Part shown: positions 1-12,217 of the stretch, piece after piece
Numbering within the stretch: position 1 is the stretch's first letter
How the letters are laid out: the number at the start of each line of letters is the position of its first letter
From: Pisolithus tinctorius
Lineage: Eukaryota; Basidiomycota; Agaricomycetes; Boletales; Pisolithaceae
Length of the DNA stretch: 64,000 bases
Assembly: GCA_024663395.1 (NCBI GenBank)
Contig: JANFAH010000001.1
Span: forward strand, 5,704,001-5,768,000
Reading direction: 5' to 3'
Notes under the pieces: model-generated
The model's input: the letters and a program-made list of their open reading frames with translations, nothing else
What the model was told of the DNA's origin: nothing
Databases searched by the model: none
Translations under genes and position numbers: made by a program

Positions 1-1117
1 CCATTTGGAATGGTGGGAGCATATTTCAGTGTGCTGTGCACATCAGCCTCAGCCCAAATAGGAGTGCCCATGTACTATGGAGGGCTTAAAGTCCATTGTA
101 CCATGTCCTTGGGGTGGGCCCAGATATTATGATCCCATAGGACAGGCTGGACAAATACTCCAGTGTTTCATGGTGTATGGGAGGCCCATGATACAGTGTC
201 CCATCTGTCTTGAGTCAGCCCATGTATTATGATCACCAATCCATGTGGTCTGGCACATATGCCATGGTCTCATGCACAACAAGCAAGCCAATATCCCAGT
301 GTGCCATCTGACTGGATTCAGCTTGAGTTGAAGTGTTCTGCCAATTACTGGCCAGCCATAGTCAATATGTGGGAGAGGTATATGGAAAATAACTTGGCTT
401 GGGATGGCATATAATATCTATAGAACTGCCTTTACATGGACCCCCTATTGGATAAGTGTAGGTTATATGGAATGTCCCACTGGACCTGCAGGCATCAACC
501 AAGTCCAGACATTCTGAACTCTCATCCAATCCCCATGGGGTATCTCTATCCAGTTGTGTATGTTGTCCCTCATGTAGTAGGCAAAGCAACATTGGTTCCA
601 ACCCACAGAACTAACCCCATGTTGAAGAAGCTGGCCAGAAAATGCAACTACAGTGCTGGGGTTGTAAAGGAACTGAAGGCCAAGTGTGGGGATATCCAAT
701 ACACAATCTTCATAATCACCAACCATGACCAGCATGTCATACTGATCGGACCATGAGTGTGGGTCCCAGTGAAAGGGTGTGGTCCAGTGTGGGGAGAGGG
801 ATCTCCCTACACTAGGAGTGTATGTATAGCATCAATTGGAGGTCTACTAAGTGGCTATAGGTTTTGTGACAAAAGTGATGCAAATGCGACCCCTCTCAAG
901 CATCTTTGACACACTCTGGGCTCCAGGTCACCTAATACTCTGCCCTGTTCAGTCACACCACTTCCCCTGTTGTCGCATGACCTCTAGACACTCCCCATGG
1001 CCAATGCAACAAGGTTCCAACACTTGCAGCTGCTTTCAGGGCACCTGCACTTGCTCACTCACACTCTTTGGGCCTGCACTATTGGTTATGTAAGTGTGTT
1101 TCTGTTGCTCTCACTGT
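1..1117. other. Decayed DNA, no recognised gene
   Basis: This stretch is CpG-poor and rich in TG and CA, as expected of old methylated repeats. Open frames are short; the longest plausible one lies at 436-756 on the plus strand (106 codons) and I recognise no family in it. It may be the remnant of a host or element gene whose other parts are lost. I see no LTR end, tRNA or other RNA signature here. Confidence 0.4.
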
Positions 1118-1125
1118 CTTATTGT

Positions 1126-1719
1126 TCACTTCCCTTCAGGAGTTTGTGTATGCAATAGAGCTGTTGGAGCCTCAGACTCAGGCTTGGTTGTAGAGCCATG
1201 TGATGGATGCTGAGCTGGAAGAGGAGGATGGGGAGTTTGTGTATGCAGTGGAACATCATCAGACTTGGGCTCAGTTGTAGAGCCAGGAGAAGGATGCTGC
1301 ACTCCACAATATACTGGGACCTTAGTTGGTGATGAGTGCTGTGAAGGTGGACAAGGTATTGAGTGACATTGAGTTGGACATGGGGTATCAGCTTGAGGAG
1401 GAGTGTCACACTTGGGATCAAAACTGGGCCCACAAGTTAACAAGGAATAAAATTGAAACCAGGACACTCACACTTTATCTGCCCAATTGGTATTGGCAAG
1501 GGCCCCAGGGAGTTGGTATGGAAGCAAACATTGTATGAGCTGCTCATATTGATAAGGGTGGGAGTGCCAATATTTGGGGTCAAGTAGCTGGTCATAAGAT
1601 GCAGTTAAATGAGGGCTAGTGCTGCTCTCAGTAAGGCTGGGATCACTGAGTACAACGTTGTTGAGGTCAACATCATCTGGTATGTCAAAGAAGCACTTGG
1701 CAGCTAGAGGTAAGTCCAT
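1126..1719 (-). pseudogene. Unidentified Pro/Ser/Thr-rich gene remnant with a possible intron
   Basis: On the minus strand an 83-codon frame starting at 1719 is followed by a proline/serine/threonine-rich frame running to 1126. Between them, 1424-1471 reads as a 48-nt intron: donor GTGAGT, a TTAAC element and a CCCAG acceptor. The junction does not give a clean frame into the better-looking downstream frame, so the model is damaged or wrong. The protein is low in complexity and I recognise no domain. It could equally be chance open frames in decayed DNA. Confidence 0.25.
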
Positions 1720-1777
1720 GAAGGAGTTAGACTTAGTTCTGCAATGGCATAGGTAGGAGCAGAGTCACACAGGCATA

Positions 1778-2475
1778 CAGTGAGGGACAAAAGCGTTGCA
1801 ATGTTTGTGAGGTGTGACTTGTTGCTGATGTAGCTTGGGCTATTCTGCACAGATAATCATGATACCTATACCATTGGAAAGGGGTGACTCTAAGCTTTTC
1901 AGAGCACTAAGGTTCAGTCCAAACAAAGCAATACATGCTGAGATACACCCTATTCTTTCTGAAAAGTGCATTGCAACACTTTTGTCCCTGACTGGTGAAA
2001 TCATGAAATGTGACCTGTTGATGGGATTGAGGGCATGGAGGATGGGAAAAAATGATTACATAATAAACCACATGATCATCCAGATGATTTGTCAGCATGT
2101 AAACAATGACAAACATTGGACTTGTACCATTAATCCTCCTTCTTTTACCACAACTCATGAAATCATCTCTCTAGCTCACATGGTCATTTTCTCAAGGAAT
2201 TCTTATCAAATACTGGTGGCCACCACAGTGCCATCAGTATAACATGCTCTCAGAACCATCAGTCCCTTAAAAAACCTGCTGTCAGTCATTTCCTGGACTG
2301 TTTCCCCCCCATGCCTGATGTGTTCTGGGACTAATCAGTACTTGGAAGGCTGAAAATGTTATGGAGGTCAATCTGGCACTTCAGAACATGATGTACAAAC
2401 CAGTCCTCTCTCAACCAATGCATTTCTGGCACAGGGACAGTGGTATGGAAGTTAGGGCAAGACAAAATCCTCTTT
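1778..2475 (+). repeat. Left arm of fold-back element
   Basis: This about 700-bp inverted repeat arm pairs with 2651-3348. The first 217 bp form a hairpin of their own: the tip CAGTGAGGGACAAAAG recurs in reverse as CTTTTGTCCCTGACTG just before 1995. Confidence 0.85.
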
Positions 2476-2650
2476 ACCCCTGGGTGTCATCAGAAGGATA
2501 TGCTACTGAACTGCCATGGAACAGAATCCTGTGCTTCCATCTGGCCCTGAATATTGCCTTTGGTCACATATGACCAAATAATCTGTCCCCAGTCATCTAC
2601 AGTTCAGATCAGAGCAAGATCTAGTGAACCCTCTTATGGTGCTCAGAGCA

Positions 2651-3348
2651 CAAGGCAGTTTTGTCTCACCCCAACTTCCATATCAGTGTTCCTGTGCCAG
2701 AAATGCATTGGTTGAGAGAGGACTGGTTTGTACATCATGTTCTGAAGTGCCAGATTGACCTCCATAACATTTTCAGCCTTCCAAGTACTGATTAGTCCCA
2801 GAACACATCAGGCATGGGGGGGAAACAGTCCAGGAAATGACTGACAGCAGGTTTTTTAAGGGACTGATGGTTCTGAGAGCATGTTATACTGATGGCACTG
2901 TGGTGGCCACCAGTATTTGATAAGAATTCCTTGAGAAAATGACCATGTGAGCTAGAGAGATGATTTCATGAGTTGTGGTAAAAGAAGGAGGATTAATGGT
3001 ACAAGTCCAATGTTTGTCATTGTTTACATGCTGACAAATCATCTGGATGATCATGTGGTTTATTATGTAATCATTTTTTCCCATCCTCCATGCCCTCAAT
3101 CCCATCAACAGGTCACATTTCATGATTTCACCAGTCAGGGACAAAAGTGTTGCAATGCACTTTTCAGAAAGAATAGGGTGTATCTCAGCATGTATTGCTT
3201 TGTTTGGACTGAACCTTAGTGCTCTGAAAAGCTTAGAGTCACCCCTTTCCAATGGTATAGGTATCATGATTATCTGTGCAGAATAGCCCAAGCTACATCA
3301 GCAACAAGTCACACCTCACAAACATTGCAACGCTTTTGTCCCTCACTG
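2651..3348 (-). repeat. Right arm of fold-back element
   Basis: This is the reverse complement of 1778-2475. About 175 bp of unpaired spacer (2476-2650) separates the arms and shows no gene. Confidence 0.85.
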
Positions 3349-3350
3349 TA

Positions 3351-4506
3351 ACCACTGTCATCCCTTCCATACTTCCCCCCATCTCCTTCCTCAACATGCC
3401 ACTCACAACAAACATGGATCTGTCATTCTCTGCATCTCAATCAACATTTCAGAGTATCCCCAGTATCTTTGACACTCCACTGAGCCCAATGCCAGCTGGA
3501 TCAAGTTGTCAGCAGCAGATCAACATGCTGAATGAGTCATTCTCATTCTCACAAGACATACCATTTTCTCAGGCTTCTCAGGTGCATCAGAAGATTGAAT
3601 TATATTCTTACTTGGCAGAATTGAATGCCTGGGTCACCTGGGGCCTGTATATGTGTCATCTAGTCCCAGCACCATCCCAGCTTGGCCCACCAGCAGATGT
3701 TCTGCAATCAGATGATGTCAATGTATGAAGCAGAGATCAAAAACCTACAACAAAAATTGGTGAAGACTATGGCTGAGTGCAATACAATCAAGTATGATAC
3801 AAGTAAAATTTCCTTGCTCATTTACTCAATTGTTTTCAGGGATGCATCCCAAGCACTGATACCTGTGCTTAAACTCCCAGAGGATACAGATCCATTGTCT
3901 TTTCACTCACAGATATCAACATCAACTTCCAGGCAAATACAAATGAATGCATGAAGCATTCGAAGGAAGGATACCCTGGATTGCACTTTTGGGTTAGATT
4001 GGAATATGAGTTTTGCAATGTCCACAGAAGCCCAAAGCATGGATTGTGGAAAAGCCCCCTGGCTTGAACAACCAAACAGTGATCAAATAACACCTGATCA
4101 ACTTAGAGCCATCCATGCCAGCCTCTGATGTGCCTGGGCTGAGTTGGTGCAACACAAGATTGCACCACAAACATGGACAAAGATCAGTGCATCAGCAAAA
4201 GCACTCATCTACAAGATTATGGTCAAGGAACACCCCCTCATCAGACTCGATGGAGATGGTTTCAAGCTAGAAATGCTTTGCATAAACAACTATTCCAGCT
4301 GGTGGAAGAATCATCTGGGACTGAATGGTGAGTGGAAGGGACCTTCATCAAACAAAGCCAAACCAAAAGAAGAGTCAAAGCTGGAATTTCCAGACACCAT
4401 GCCACCTATGGAAAACAAAGGTAAAAAGTGCAAGAGTGATACCCAGCCAGTCCACAAGCCCACTAAATGGTGTAAAAGTCAGTTTGTCACTCTCTACACA
4501 TTCTGC
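3351..4506 (+). pseudogene. Unidentified intron-containing gene, broken
   Basis: A serine-rich frame starting near 3395 shifts frame around 3690 into a glutamine/lysine-rich helical segment. That segment is interrupted by a good 48-nt intron at 3792-3839 (GTATGA donor, TTTACTCA, TTTTCAG acceptor) and continues, with stops near 3954 and 4129, into a basic tail ending near 4506. The order of a Ser-rich head, a coiled-coil-like middle and a Lys-rich tail is visible, but I recognise no family. The fold-back element cuts it upstream and a family-1 LTR begins at 4507. Introns suggest a cellular gene or captured copy, not a retroelement gene. Confidence 0.4.
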
Positions 4507-5186
4507 TGTAAGGAATCCACATTCCTTGGACATGTAAACCCCTACCATCAACCATTCTGCGACTATCATTACATTCCCAGACTGCTCACATCCACCACCA
4601 TTCACATGCTGTCTTCCTGCCTACCTTGCTACCTTCCCATGCCCTCGCTCCCTCTTGCACAATGCTATACCCACAGCTGCTGTGCTTCAGCCACTTCCCC
4701 TTCCCTCAGACTCTTTCTTTTAACACAGTCTCTTCCCTTTTTGTTAGTAGTATACCCTCAGCCTCTGTTCCAGCCTGTCCTGTCTTATGTGTATGTGCTG
4801 TTGTGTGGTTTTCCCTTACTCATACTCTGTCTTACTTAGGTTCCAGGTTTTCCTGGACTATAAAGCCCTGTACTTAGGTACAGAATGAGACCTTTTGGCA
4901 CTTGGAAGCTCACCATGAGTTTTTTTTTCACTTCATCTACACCACATGTCTCACATACCACCACACACAAACTACGTATACTGCTCACACCACTTGCATC
5001 ACCAGTACTATTCTGTGGACCATGCTGCACACATCATGAATCACTACCACTACCAAGTGCTGGGTCTCACCTTCTAGTCTCAGCAGTCCAGAATCCCTTG
5101 GGATGAGCTATTTGTTCCCTTCATTTTTATTGTTGTTATCTAAGCCATCTAGCTCATATTATACAGCTACTTGGACTTTTCCTACA
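4507..5186 (+). repeat. LTR, family 1 (5' LTR of a decayed element)
   Basis: The repeat runs from TGTAAGGAATCC to CTTTTCCTACA and recurs at 33791-36299 (interrupted), 46639-47252 (minus) and 60458-61112. It holds the CTATAAAG promoter-like box near 4858. This copy is CpG-depleted relative to the others, so it is old. The sequence just after it (ACTGGAGCCCACC) matches the position after two other LTR families and is the presumed primer site. Confidence 0.85.
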
Positions 5187-6571
5187 ACTGGAGCCCACCA
5201 CAAGGGATTCTGCTGTCACTTCCAGAAGGTCACTCAGGTGCACCACCAAATGCACCAAACTAGAAAATTTATGCCTGCACTTTCACAATCTCAACCTGTC
5301 AGAAGACTCTGACCTCTTCCACCCTGTTTCACCCATAACACTGGATCATGCACAATTACCCACTGACATTCTGTGGGTACTACCCACAATCACTCCTCCT
5401 GATATTTCAGCAGATAAGATATCTGTCATGTCAGATCACCTAGATCTCACTGCCCCTGATTTTCCCAGTGGCTTTATCCACTCAACTCCCTGAAGACCTG
5501 AAACCCCACCATCACCTTTAACACCTGTCACATCATCTGATTCATCATCACTGACACCCTCCTTTTCCTGTCTCTTTGACACCTCCAAATCTATACCCAG
5601 ACTCTCAGATCTATCTGCCACACTGCCATGACCACTCACTCGGTCACAGACCACCCATCAGCCAATCAGTAACCTGCCAACACTTCTGCCAGTCCACTTG
5701 TACACTATACCAACCACTCCACATCCACAACCAGTAGCTGTTCTGCCCATTACCAATCCAGCACCACCACCACAGGTTAACCCACCAATGGCTAATCCTC
5801 AGTTTCAGATGCTGCTCTGTGGTACATAAAACTCACCTAAATTTAGCAGGGATTCTCCTGCACAGCTTCTGCACTACCTCAAAGACATTGACTTCCTTGG
5901 TACTCTCACTGCTCTTGATGACCATGGCAAGATCAGAGCTGCAATCCACTATGCTGACCTTGAAGAAACTAAGGTCTGGCAAACACTCCTGGAAGCTGCA
6001 CCTGCAGCTGACAACTGGGATGCCTTCGTAGTCACTGTTAAGGGTTTGTACCCTGGCTGTGAGGGTGACAACCACTACTGCCACACAGACTTGCAGTACC
6101 TTGTTGAGGAATATCAGTCCAAGCCTATGTGAAACCAGGATGACCTTGGAGAGTACCAGTGGAAATTTGCTAAGATTTCTGCCCTCCTCATTAAAACTAA
6201 AAAGCTTGCAGAGACAGAACAGGATTCCATGTTCCTGAATGGCTTCCTGAGGGCCATCACAGATTGTATTCATCATCAACTCTCCATAGTCCACACTGAC
6301 CTCCACCCAGATGACCCATACCCACTTGCAGAAGTCATCAAAGCTGCCAAGTTCCTTCTGACAGGATCCACTCTCCATAGTGCAGTACTGACAATGGCTA
6401 CCATGGCCTCACCAGCTGCACCTCCCTCATTGGCTTACATGCCACAAGTGCCACCTGCTGGTACTGTCATTAAACAGGAGTACAACTTCCAGACACAGCC
6501 TCCACTGCAGCAATGCAGACCTGGCTGCAGTTTCTGTGCAGACCCCAACCACTGGACAAGGATGTGTGCAC
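5187..6571 (+). pseudogene. gag: Decayed gag of the family-1 LTR element
   Basis: The region after the LTR starts with the presumed primer site and continues into a proline/serine/threonine-rich leader. From about 5820 a gag-like protein can be followed through several frames, including a tract about Asp-Asp-Leu-Gly-Glu-Tyr near 6150. It ends in one CCHC knuckle of spacing C-x2-C-x4-H-x4-C (CSFCADPNHWTRMC, about 6525-6566). An in-frame TGA near 6130 and frame changes make it non-functional. The frame is lost at 6571, where the poly(A) end of the minus-strand LINE begins, so the LINE apparently inserted here. No pol follows. Confidence 0.65.
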
Positions 6572-7169
6572 TCATTTTTTTTTTTTTACTTGTAATTTAA
6601 GTGCTTGAGGGTAGTTGTAACCCTATGTCACACTATACAAACATTGTTTATCTACCTAACCAGAGGCCCCCTGTGGCCTACCTTCCCTTACAAGTGAGTG
6701 AATGCCCTGGTGGCAAGGCCTTTGGCCCTCCACCAGTCCACCATTCCCACTGGCCATTTTAGACACTCCACCTTGGAGTAAGGGTGGTTTAATACTTCTG
6801 TCAGGCAATAGTTCTATCTATGCATAACCAGCTGCTTTTTAAGGCTAGCTGGAGCATGGGCATTGTGCTCTTCTGCATCCTTTTGGTGACTCTGCTGTGA
6901 CATGCTGAGGTTGCATCTGCAATGGTAAGGTGGGTTTTTGGTGATCATCGAGGCACTTAGAGGAGGTTACAGCTTATAGCCAGGGTGATTGGTTTATGGA
7001 ACACATCTGATCTTGTGTGTGTCGGTCAGGTGGGGGGAGGGGGGACATGAGTGTCAAGACAGGTGGTGTTTATGCTTAGTACATGTTTGGTCTGCTGACA
7101 GGCTTTCTGGTCCTGTGCTGGGCTTTATCATTTACCATGGTGTTATTTGAATACCTCACCTGGTGTTTG
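6572..7169 (-). other. LINE 3' end with poly(A)
   Basis: Between the last ORF2 codons and the A-run at about 6572-6585 (T-run on the plus strand) there is about 500 bp without a gene. It includes a G-rich stretch near 7030-7046 on the plus strand. This is best read as the LINE 3' untranslated region. Confidence 0.55.
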
Positions 7170-9454
7170 TTATGGTAGTCTTTTTGTAGCTGAAATATAT
7201 TTGAACAGGTGTGACTGTGCTGCCACATTGGAAAGGATGTAGGATAGTGATGTGGCATCTCTTCCCAGTGCATTGTGGAGTACGTGCCACTCTCTGTCAT
7301 ATCTGGGGCACTGGAAAAGGAAGTGATGTATGTCCTCAGGAGTGGTCTCCCCACACTGCAGGCACATGGGAGTGTCTCTGCATTTAAAACAGTGCAGATG
7401 TTTGTTGAGTGGTATGTGTCCTGCTCATAGTTGTATGTACAGTCTGGCCTGTCTCTTGGGTAGTGAGGCGACTAGTTTTGTGTATGAAACTCCCAGGAGT
7501 AGGGGATCTATTGTGGATATGCAGTTGTGGCGAGGGGATTTCTGCCATTCTTTCTTCCATAGCGCTTTTAGTCTCACAGCATGGTACTGTTTAAGGGTGG
7601 AGACGCTTGTTTAGGAATGGTGGTAGGTCTCCTGGTGGGCTTGTGGTTTCTGCTCTTTTTGCTGCGAGTTTCACTTCTCTATCTGCCAGCTCATTCCCCT
7701 CCACTTCCATGTGTCCAGCTATCCATCGGAGCATGATGCTCTCTTGATAGATGTTCTTCATTGCAGGTTTTGTGGATCATTGATCTAAACTGTAACAGTA
7801 GGTGATGTCCTGGTTTAGCTGAGGGGCACTCACTGGATCTGATGACTGCCTGGTTGTCTATGAGCACCAAGGCTGGGTAGGTGACCTTGTCTCTGGTGGC
7901 TAGTATGTGTGCTGCTAGAAGAAGCACTACTGCTTCTGCCTCAAATACTGTGTGTTCTGATGCCTGGCCTAAGTGGTGACACAGTGTGATGATGTGCTTG
8001 AAGTTGATGTATAGAATGGCTGCTGCTCCCATTCCTCCTTCCATGCTTGATCCATCTGTGAATATCAGCGTTTGGTCATTTGTCTGTGTGAAGTCTCTGA
8101 TTGCATCTTTTTTGCTGGGAGCAATGGCAGTCGAGTGTGATGGGCATGCACTTGGTGGTATTAGGCATGGGTGGATCATCTCAATTGAGCCTGGAGAGAC
8201 TTCTAGGTCGTGGATTAGTCGGTGGAGTGTGGTTCTGTGGCATTTAACGTTTCTTTTTGCCATTCTTTTGATGTGCAGGTGAAGAGGGTGGGTGTCTGGC
8301 AAAGTTGATAGGCAGAGGGTGGCTTTATACAATGTGTGTTGAATGAGTAGGGTCACTGGCGGTATGTTGGCATGTGCTAGTAGAGCGTCAGTAGGCGTAG
8401 TTCTTATGGCTCCTGTTACTGCCAGTGCTGCTGTTCTTTGGATTGTTGTGATACATTTTGCTATGCCTTTTGATCCTCTCATAGAGGAGGAGTGATCTCC
8501 AGAGTAGGCTGGTTGGAGCCATACTGGAGCAGCATACATTACTTTCGGAACTACTACTGCCTGGTAGAGTTGGCGCATGAGTTTTGTGGGGATTCCCCAG
8601 GAGGTTGATGACAGTCTTCTCAGGAGCAGGGCTTGTTTTGTTCCCTTGGCTATCGCTTGGGCTGCCTGTGCCTTCCACCTTAGTTCCTGGTCCAGTATTA
8701 TACCTAAGAACTTGTGAGTATGTGTTGGATTTATGGTAGAACCTCTCAGCATTAGTGGTGGTCTGGGTTTGTTTCTGCTGAGTGTAAAGTCCATGAGGGC
8801 AAATTTGCTGGTTTTGAAGCAGGAGTTGTGACTTTTGGACCATGCGTAGGCTCCATCTTCACATTCCATCATGCTTTTTAGTGTTGTGTGAGTCTCTTTG
8901 AATGTTTTCCCTATGGTGATGAGAGCAGTGTCATCTATGAAGGCAAGTGTTAGTTCATTTTTGTCTTTGGCCATTTCTACTAGGTCTGAGCTGTGGATGA
9001 TGTATAGTATCATAGAAAGTGGATCTCCTTGTCCTATGCCATTCTTCACATCAAACCACTTGGATTCATAGTCGTCAAAACATATCTTGGTTCTTCTGTT
9101 CATTAGCAATCTTTCCATATACTTTACTATCTCTGGTGGTAAGCCTCTCTTTCTCATGTTGTGCAGCAGGTGGACGGTGACTGCATTTGGGAAGGCTCCT
9201 TCTATGTCCAAAAATAGCGCAGAGGCTACTTTTCCTTGTTGCCAGGCATGCTGTACTGTGGTTTCAAGCAGGAGCAGTGAGTCTTCGGTTGATTGTCCTG
9301 GTCTTCTGCCAAAGTGCATTGGTGGGAGCAGTTGGTGTTTCTCAAGTATGAATGATGTGTTGTTGGCTACTATGGCTGACAGTAGTTTTGTGGTGGTGTT
9401 GAGCAATGCTATTGGGCAATAGGCTTTTGGTGTCATATAGTCTGCTTTGCCCAG
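7170..9454 (-). pseudogene. LINE ORF2, RT core to RNase H and C-terminal zinc finger
   Basis: A 581-codon open frame (9436-7691) carries the non-LTR reverse transcriptase core. Visible parts are the Pro-Lys-Ala-Tyr start of the palm, FLDIEGAFPN, the GQGDPLS turn and the catalytic box as FIDDTALI (usually FADD), then the thumb. An RNase H domain follows with TDGSSMEGGMG, the glutamate in FEAEAV and LIDNQAV. After a frame break, 7367-7170 encodes a Cys/His finger (CLQCG...HHFLFQC) typical of the end of these LINEs. The frame joins at 9454 to 11303 across the solo LTR with CTGG shared. Confidence 0.85.
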
Positions 9455-11302
9455 TGTGAGTCAAAGTGTGGAAAGGTGGTGAAAACCAACCAAAACCAAC
9501 ACAAAAGACAAATGATGTGCAAGTGGTGGTGTGCCTCCGCGGAACCTGGACTGCAGAAAAATCTAAGAGGGGGAAATTTCAATGGCAGATGCTCCTAGCA
9601 CAAGTCAATGACGAGTTATGCAGGAGAAGACAAGCAAGTGATGATTGGATGGGGGATGCTGAACAGAGTGAAGGTGTTCAGCCAAAAGGAATTGGGATGA
9701 CAGACTTTGATAAGATGTGCTCCTGGTGCAAGTCGATGATGAGTTACACAGGAGTTGGATGGATGACTAAGCAAGAGTGCTGACTAAGTGTGGATAAGAC
9801 TGCAGATGATGGATGGTGGTAGATAGACTCTTCCAAATGAGCCTCAACTACCAATGATATGAATGATGACAGGTAGACCCCTTCATGGAGCCTCAATTGT
9901 CGATGAGATATGCACTGAACTGACTTCTGGACTGATTCTGTTTTTTTTTTTTTTGATTGCTTAGTACATGGGGGTTTATATACTGTGGGGGGAGCATAGC
10001 TTGTGACAAACAAGGCACAAATGCTTGGTAAGTAATGAGTAAGGACTGAATCATCATGATGAGTAAGTGAGAAATGAAAAGTAAGCAAGCAAAGAGGATT
10101 GGTAAGTATTGGCAATGAACAAGTCAAGGATAGTCAAAACATCACAGAATGAGTCAAATAGAGTCAGAAACCAAGTAAGCACACTGATATCACATTAGGG
10201 GGTGGCGATGCAAGTCAGATCTCAGCAGAGACATCTCCTGACCCAAAGATGGCATGACAGATGGACAGTGTTTCCAAACAGGGAAGTATTAATTCCAGAA
10301 TTGAAGGGCATGAGTCAGGCATCAAAGGGGGCTAGGGCATTGGGGGTCTGTGGGGCAACAGGAGCATATGCGATCGCATCTCCCACCCTTCCTTCCTCTC
10401 AGCGAAGTTAACAAAAACTTCATGAATGGGGCTCTGATGGAGGAGGAGGAGAAGGGGGGACATCTTCTGCTGAATCTTGCAGTAAGAAGGCAAGATGCAT
10501 GTCATACTCATCATGGATGCAATCAGGGAGGCTGGAGAACAGTAGATTATACTGCAGCTGTCGCAATGCAGGAAGAATGATGGATGAGACTGGAACAAAG
10601 ACGGTGCAGGGAGCAGGGAGGAATGATCCATATGCTTCATCAAGAGGGGAGACTGAAACAACCACATAAGACCTTTCTAACTGAGTGACAGACCTGAGGC
10701 AACCAAAGAACATCCTTCTGGAAGTCATACTGACAAGGAGAACATGCTGACCAAGCTGCATGGGATGAGATGGGGCTGACAATGATGGGATGAACCAGGG
10801 GGCTTCAGGACAGAAGCTGGTGGGAACACCTGGCAGATATACATAGCCATTGTCTCTGGCAAATGAGACAAGTGAGATGATTGATGAAGAGGTGGCCATG
10901 ATTGATGGACTTAGCGAAATGAGCATCTGATGGATGGAGTGCTGTAGAAATGTGTAGGGTGTGAGGATCCTCTCCAAATTTGGAAGGAAGAATTGTGGGG
11001 CTGAGCACTTTAAGCAAGTGTGACAACCAAGTTAATATCTTTGGAAATGGCAGAGATATGACAAAAACTGGAATGCTGTACATGGGCGCTAAAAACCTTT
11101 AATGTGCACTTAACTCACTTCCTCTTTTCTCTTTAGCACTGACAACTCATTCTTGTGTGAAGGATGACTGCTCATGTCCAGCAGTCTTTCTATGCATGAG
11201 GCCTTTAGTCTTCATCTGCATGCATGGGCACTGTGCACAACTCGTTGATGAGTTAGGCAGAGTCAGCTGTAACCATGTCCACAACACCTTTGGTGTGTGA
11301 CA
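9455..11302 (-). repeat. Solo LTR, 1.85-kb family, decayed copy
   Basis: This is the reverse complement of the repeats at 34065-35916 and 47416-49271, with many CpG-to-TpG/CpA changes. It begins TGTGAGTCAAAGTG on the plus strand and ends GTGTGTGACA, and it is flanked on both sides by CCAG, a 4-bp target duplication. TG...CA ends, a TATA-like box in the family and a single copy per site identify a solo LTR. It interrupts LINE ORF2. Confidence 0.85.
10420..10977 (-). pseudogene. LTR-internal ORF, decayed copy still open
   Basis: This 185-codon frame is the counterpart of those at 34390-34947 and 47741-48298. The differences are mostly those expected from CpG transitions (Arg to Cys, His or Gln; Ala to Thr). 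It starts with a Ser/Ile/Leu-rich head and ends with an acidic segment followed by a run of prolines. No domain is recognised. A second methionine (MATSSSIISL) about 25 codons in is the better start. Openness in a decayed copy shows that the ancestor had the frame, not that this copy works. Confidence 0.5.
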
Positions 11303-12217
11303 CCAGCTTGCATAGGATTACTGTTATGGATTCCCTCCATGGGTTGTAATATGTTCGTAGTGTTACTGCTGTGTTGAAGAGATGTATTAGGTATTCAGAG
11401 AGGATGGGGGACTTCTGGAACATGACGTTGGCTATCCCATCTGGTCCTGGGGCCTTGTAGGGGCTGAGGTTCTTGATCATGCATTGTAGTTGGTCCTGTG
11501 TGATGGTAGTCCAATGGGCTGCTGGCTGGGGGTAGTTGTAATTCTGCAGGACTGATGAGTGGGGAGGGGGGGGAGGGAAGAGCACTTGCATGAACATTTC
11601 GCTTTTGCCTTCGTTCAAGCTGACCATGGTGGCTACACCCTCATCGTCGATCTTTCTGAGTGTCAGTATGCAGGCCTTACTGCCATCTCCATATGGTTTG
11701 GATATGTACCCATTAGCTATCCACAGGTCTTTGTTGTTTGCTTCTTCCAGCCAGTCCCTCCAGTGAGACTTTTTGGCCGATTGGATGGCTTTTTCATAAC
11801 CTCTTGCTTTCTCCTTGCGTAGTCTGTGACTGGGGTGATTGCAGATTGCCTGGAAGGTATAGGAGGCTTTACTTAGTGTTTTCAGGTTGTTGCATAGCAT
11901 TGTCAGTTCCCTTGTCTACCAGCGTTTTTTGTGCAGGTGAGGGCATGTCCTTGGGACCTCCTTTTCCAATGTTCTGTGTAGTGCTGTTTCAACACCCCCT
12001 GCCATCCTTTGGAACTCTCTTTCATTAGGTATTACCACTGGTGGTCCTACCCTTGCTAACTCAGCTTGGAGTGTCTTGTTGAATTTCCTCCAGTTGACCT
12101 CCTGGTAGTTGTAGGAGGGGGTCAATTCTGTTGGTGTGAGTCCTATGTCTAGCTGTGTTAGCACTGGAAGGTGGTCAGTATTGGGGCCACAGTTTTCCAG
12201 GCTGGTGTTGCAGCCAG
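11303..12217 (-). pseudogene. LINE ORF2, linker and RT N-terminal part
   Basis: The frames 12164-11916 and 11900-11253 encode the segment between endonuclease and reverse transcriptase. They include the basic RT entry (SHWRDWLEEA), KAPGPDGIANVMFQKS and WRESITVILCKL. The last motif continues across the solo LTR into the RT palm at 9454. Upstream, at 12217, the end of the endonuclease (CNTSLENCGPNTDHLPV) is cut by the LTR at 12218 and resumes at 40883. Confidence 0.85.

Larger units (their letters stand above)
1776..3350. mobile_element. Fold-back Tc1/mariner-type element with long inverted arms
   Basis: Positions x and 5126-x are complementary from 1776/3350 inward. Pairing is exact to about 2435/2691, then continues with mismatches to about 2475/2651. 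The ends read CAGTGAGGGACAAAAG and each end is bordered by TA, the target duplicated by Tc1/mariner elements. No transposase is seen, so it would need one in trans. A 135-codon open frame occurs once in each arm only because the arms are identical. Each arm also carries an internal inverted copy of its own tip near 1969-1994 and 3132-3157, so the arm contains a smaller hairpin. The exact arm identity points to recent formation or to homogenisation between arms. Confidence 0.8.

Noticed and set aside
1835..2242. 135-codon open frame (and its copy at 2884-3291) as a gene
   Set aside because: The two frames are identical only because they lie in the inverted arms. No start context, domain or transposase motif supports coding.
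4507..4877. Frames inside family-1 LTRs (4144-4839, 60510-60802, 46937-47309) as genes
   Set aside because: They differ between copies in start, frame and stop, unlike the 1.85-kb LTR frame.
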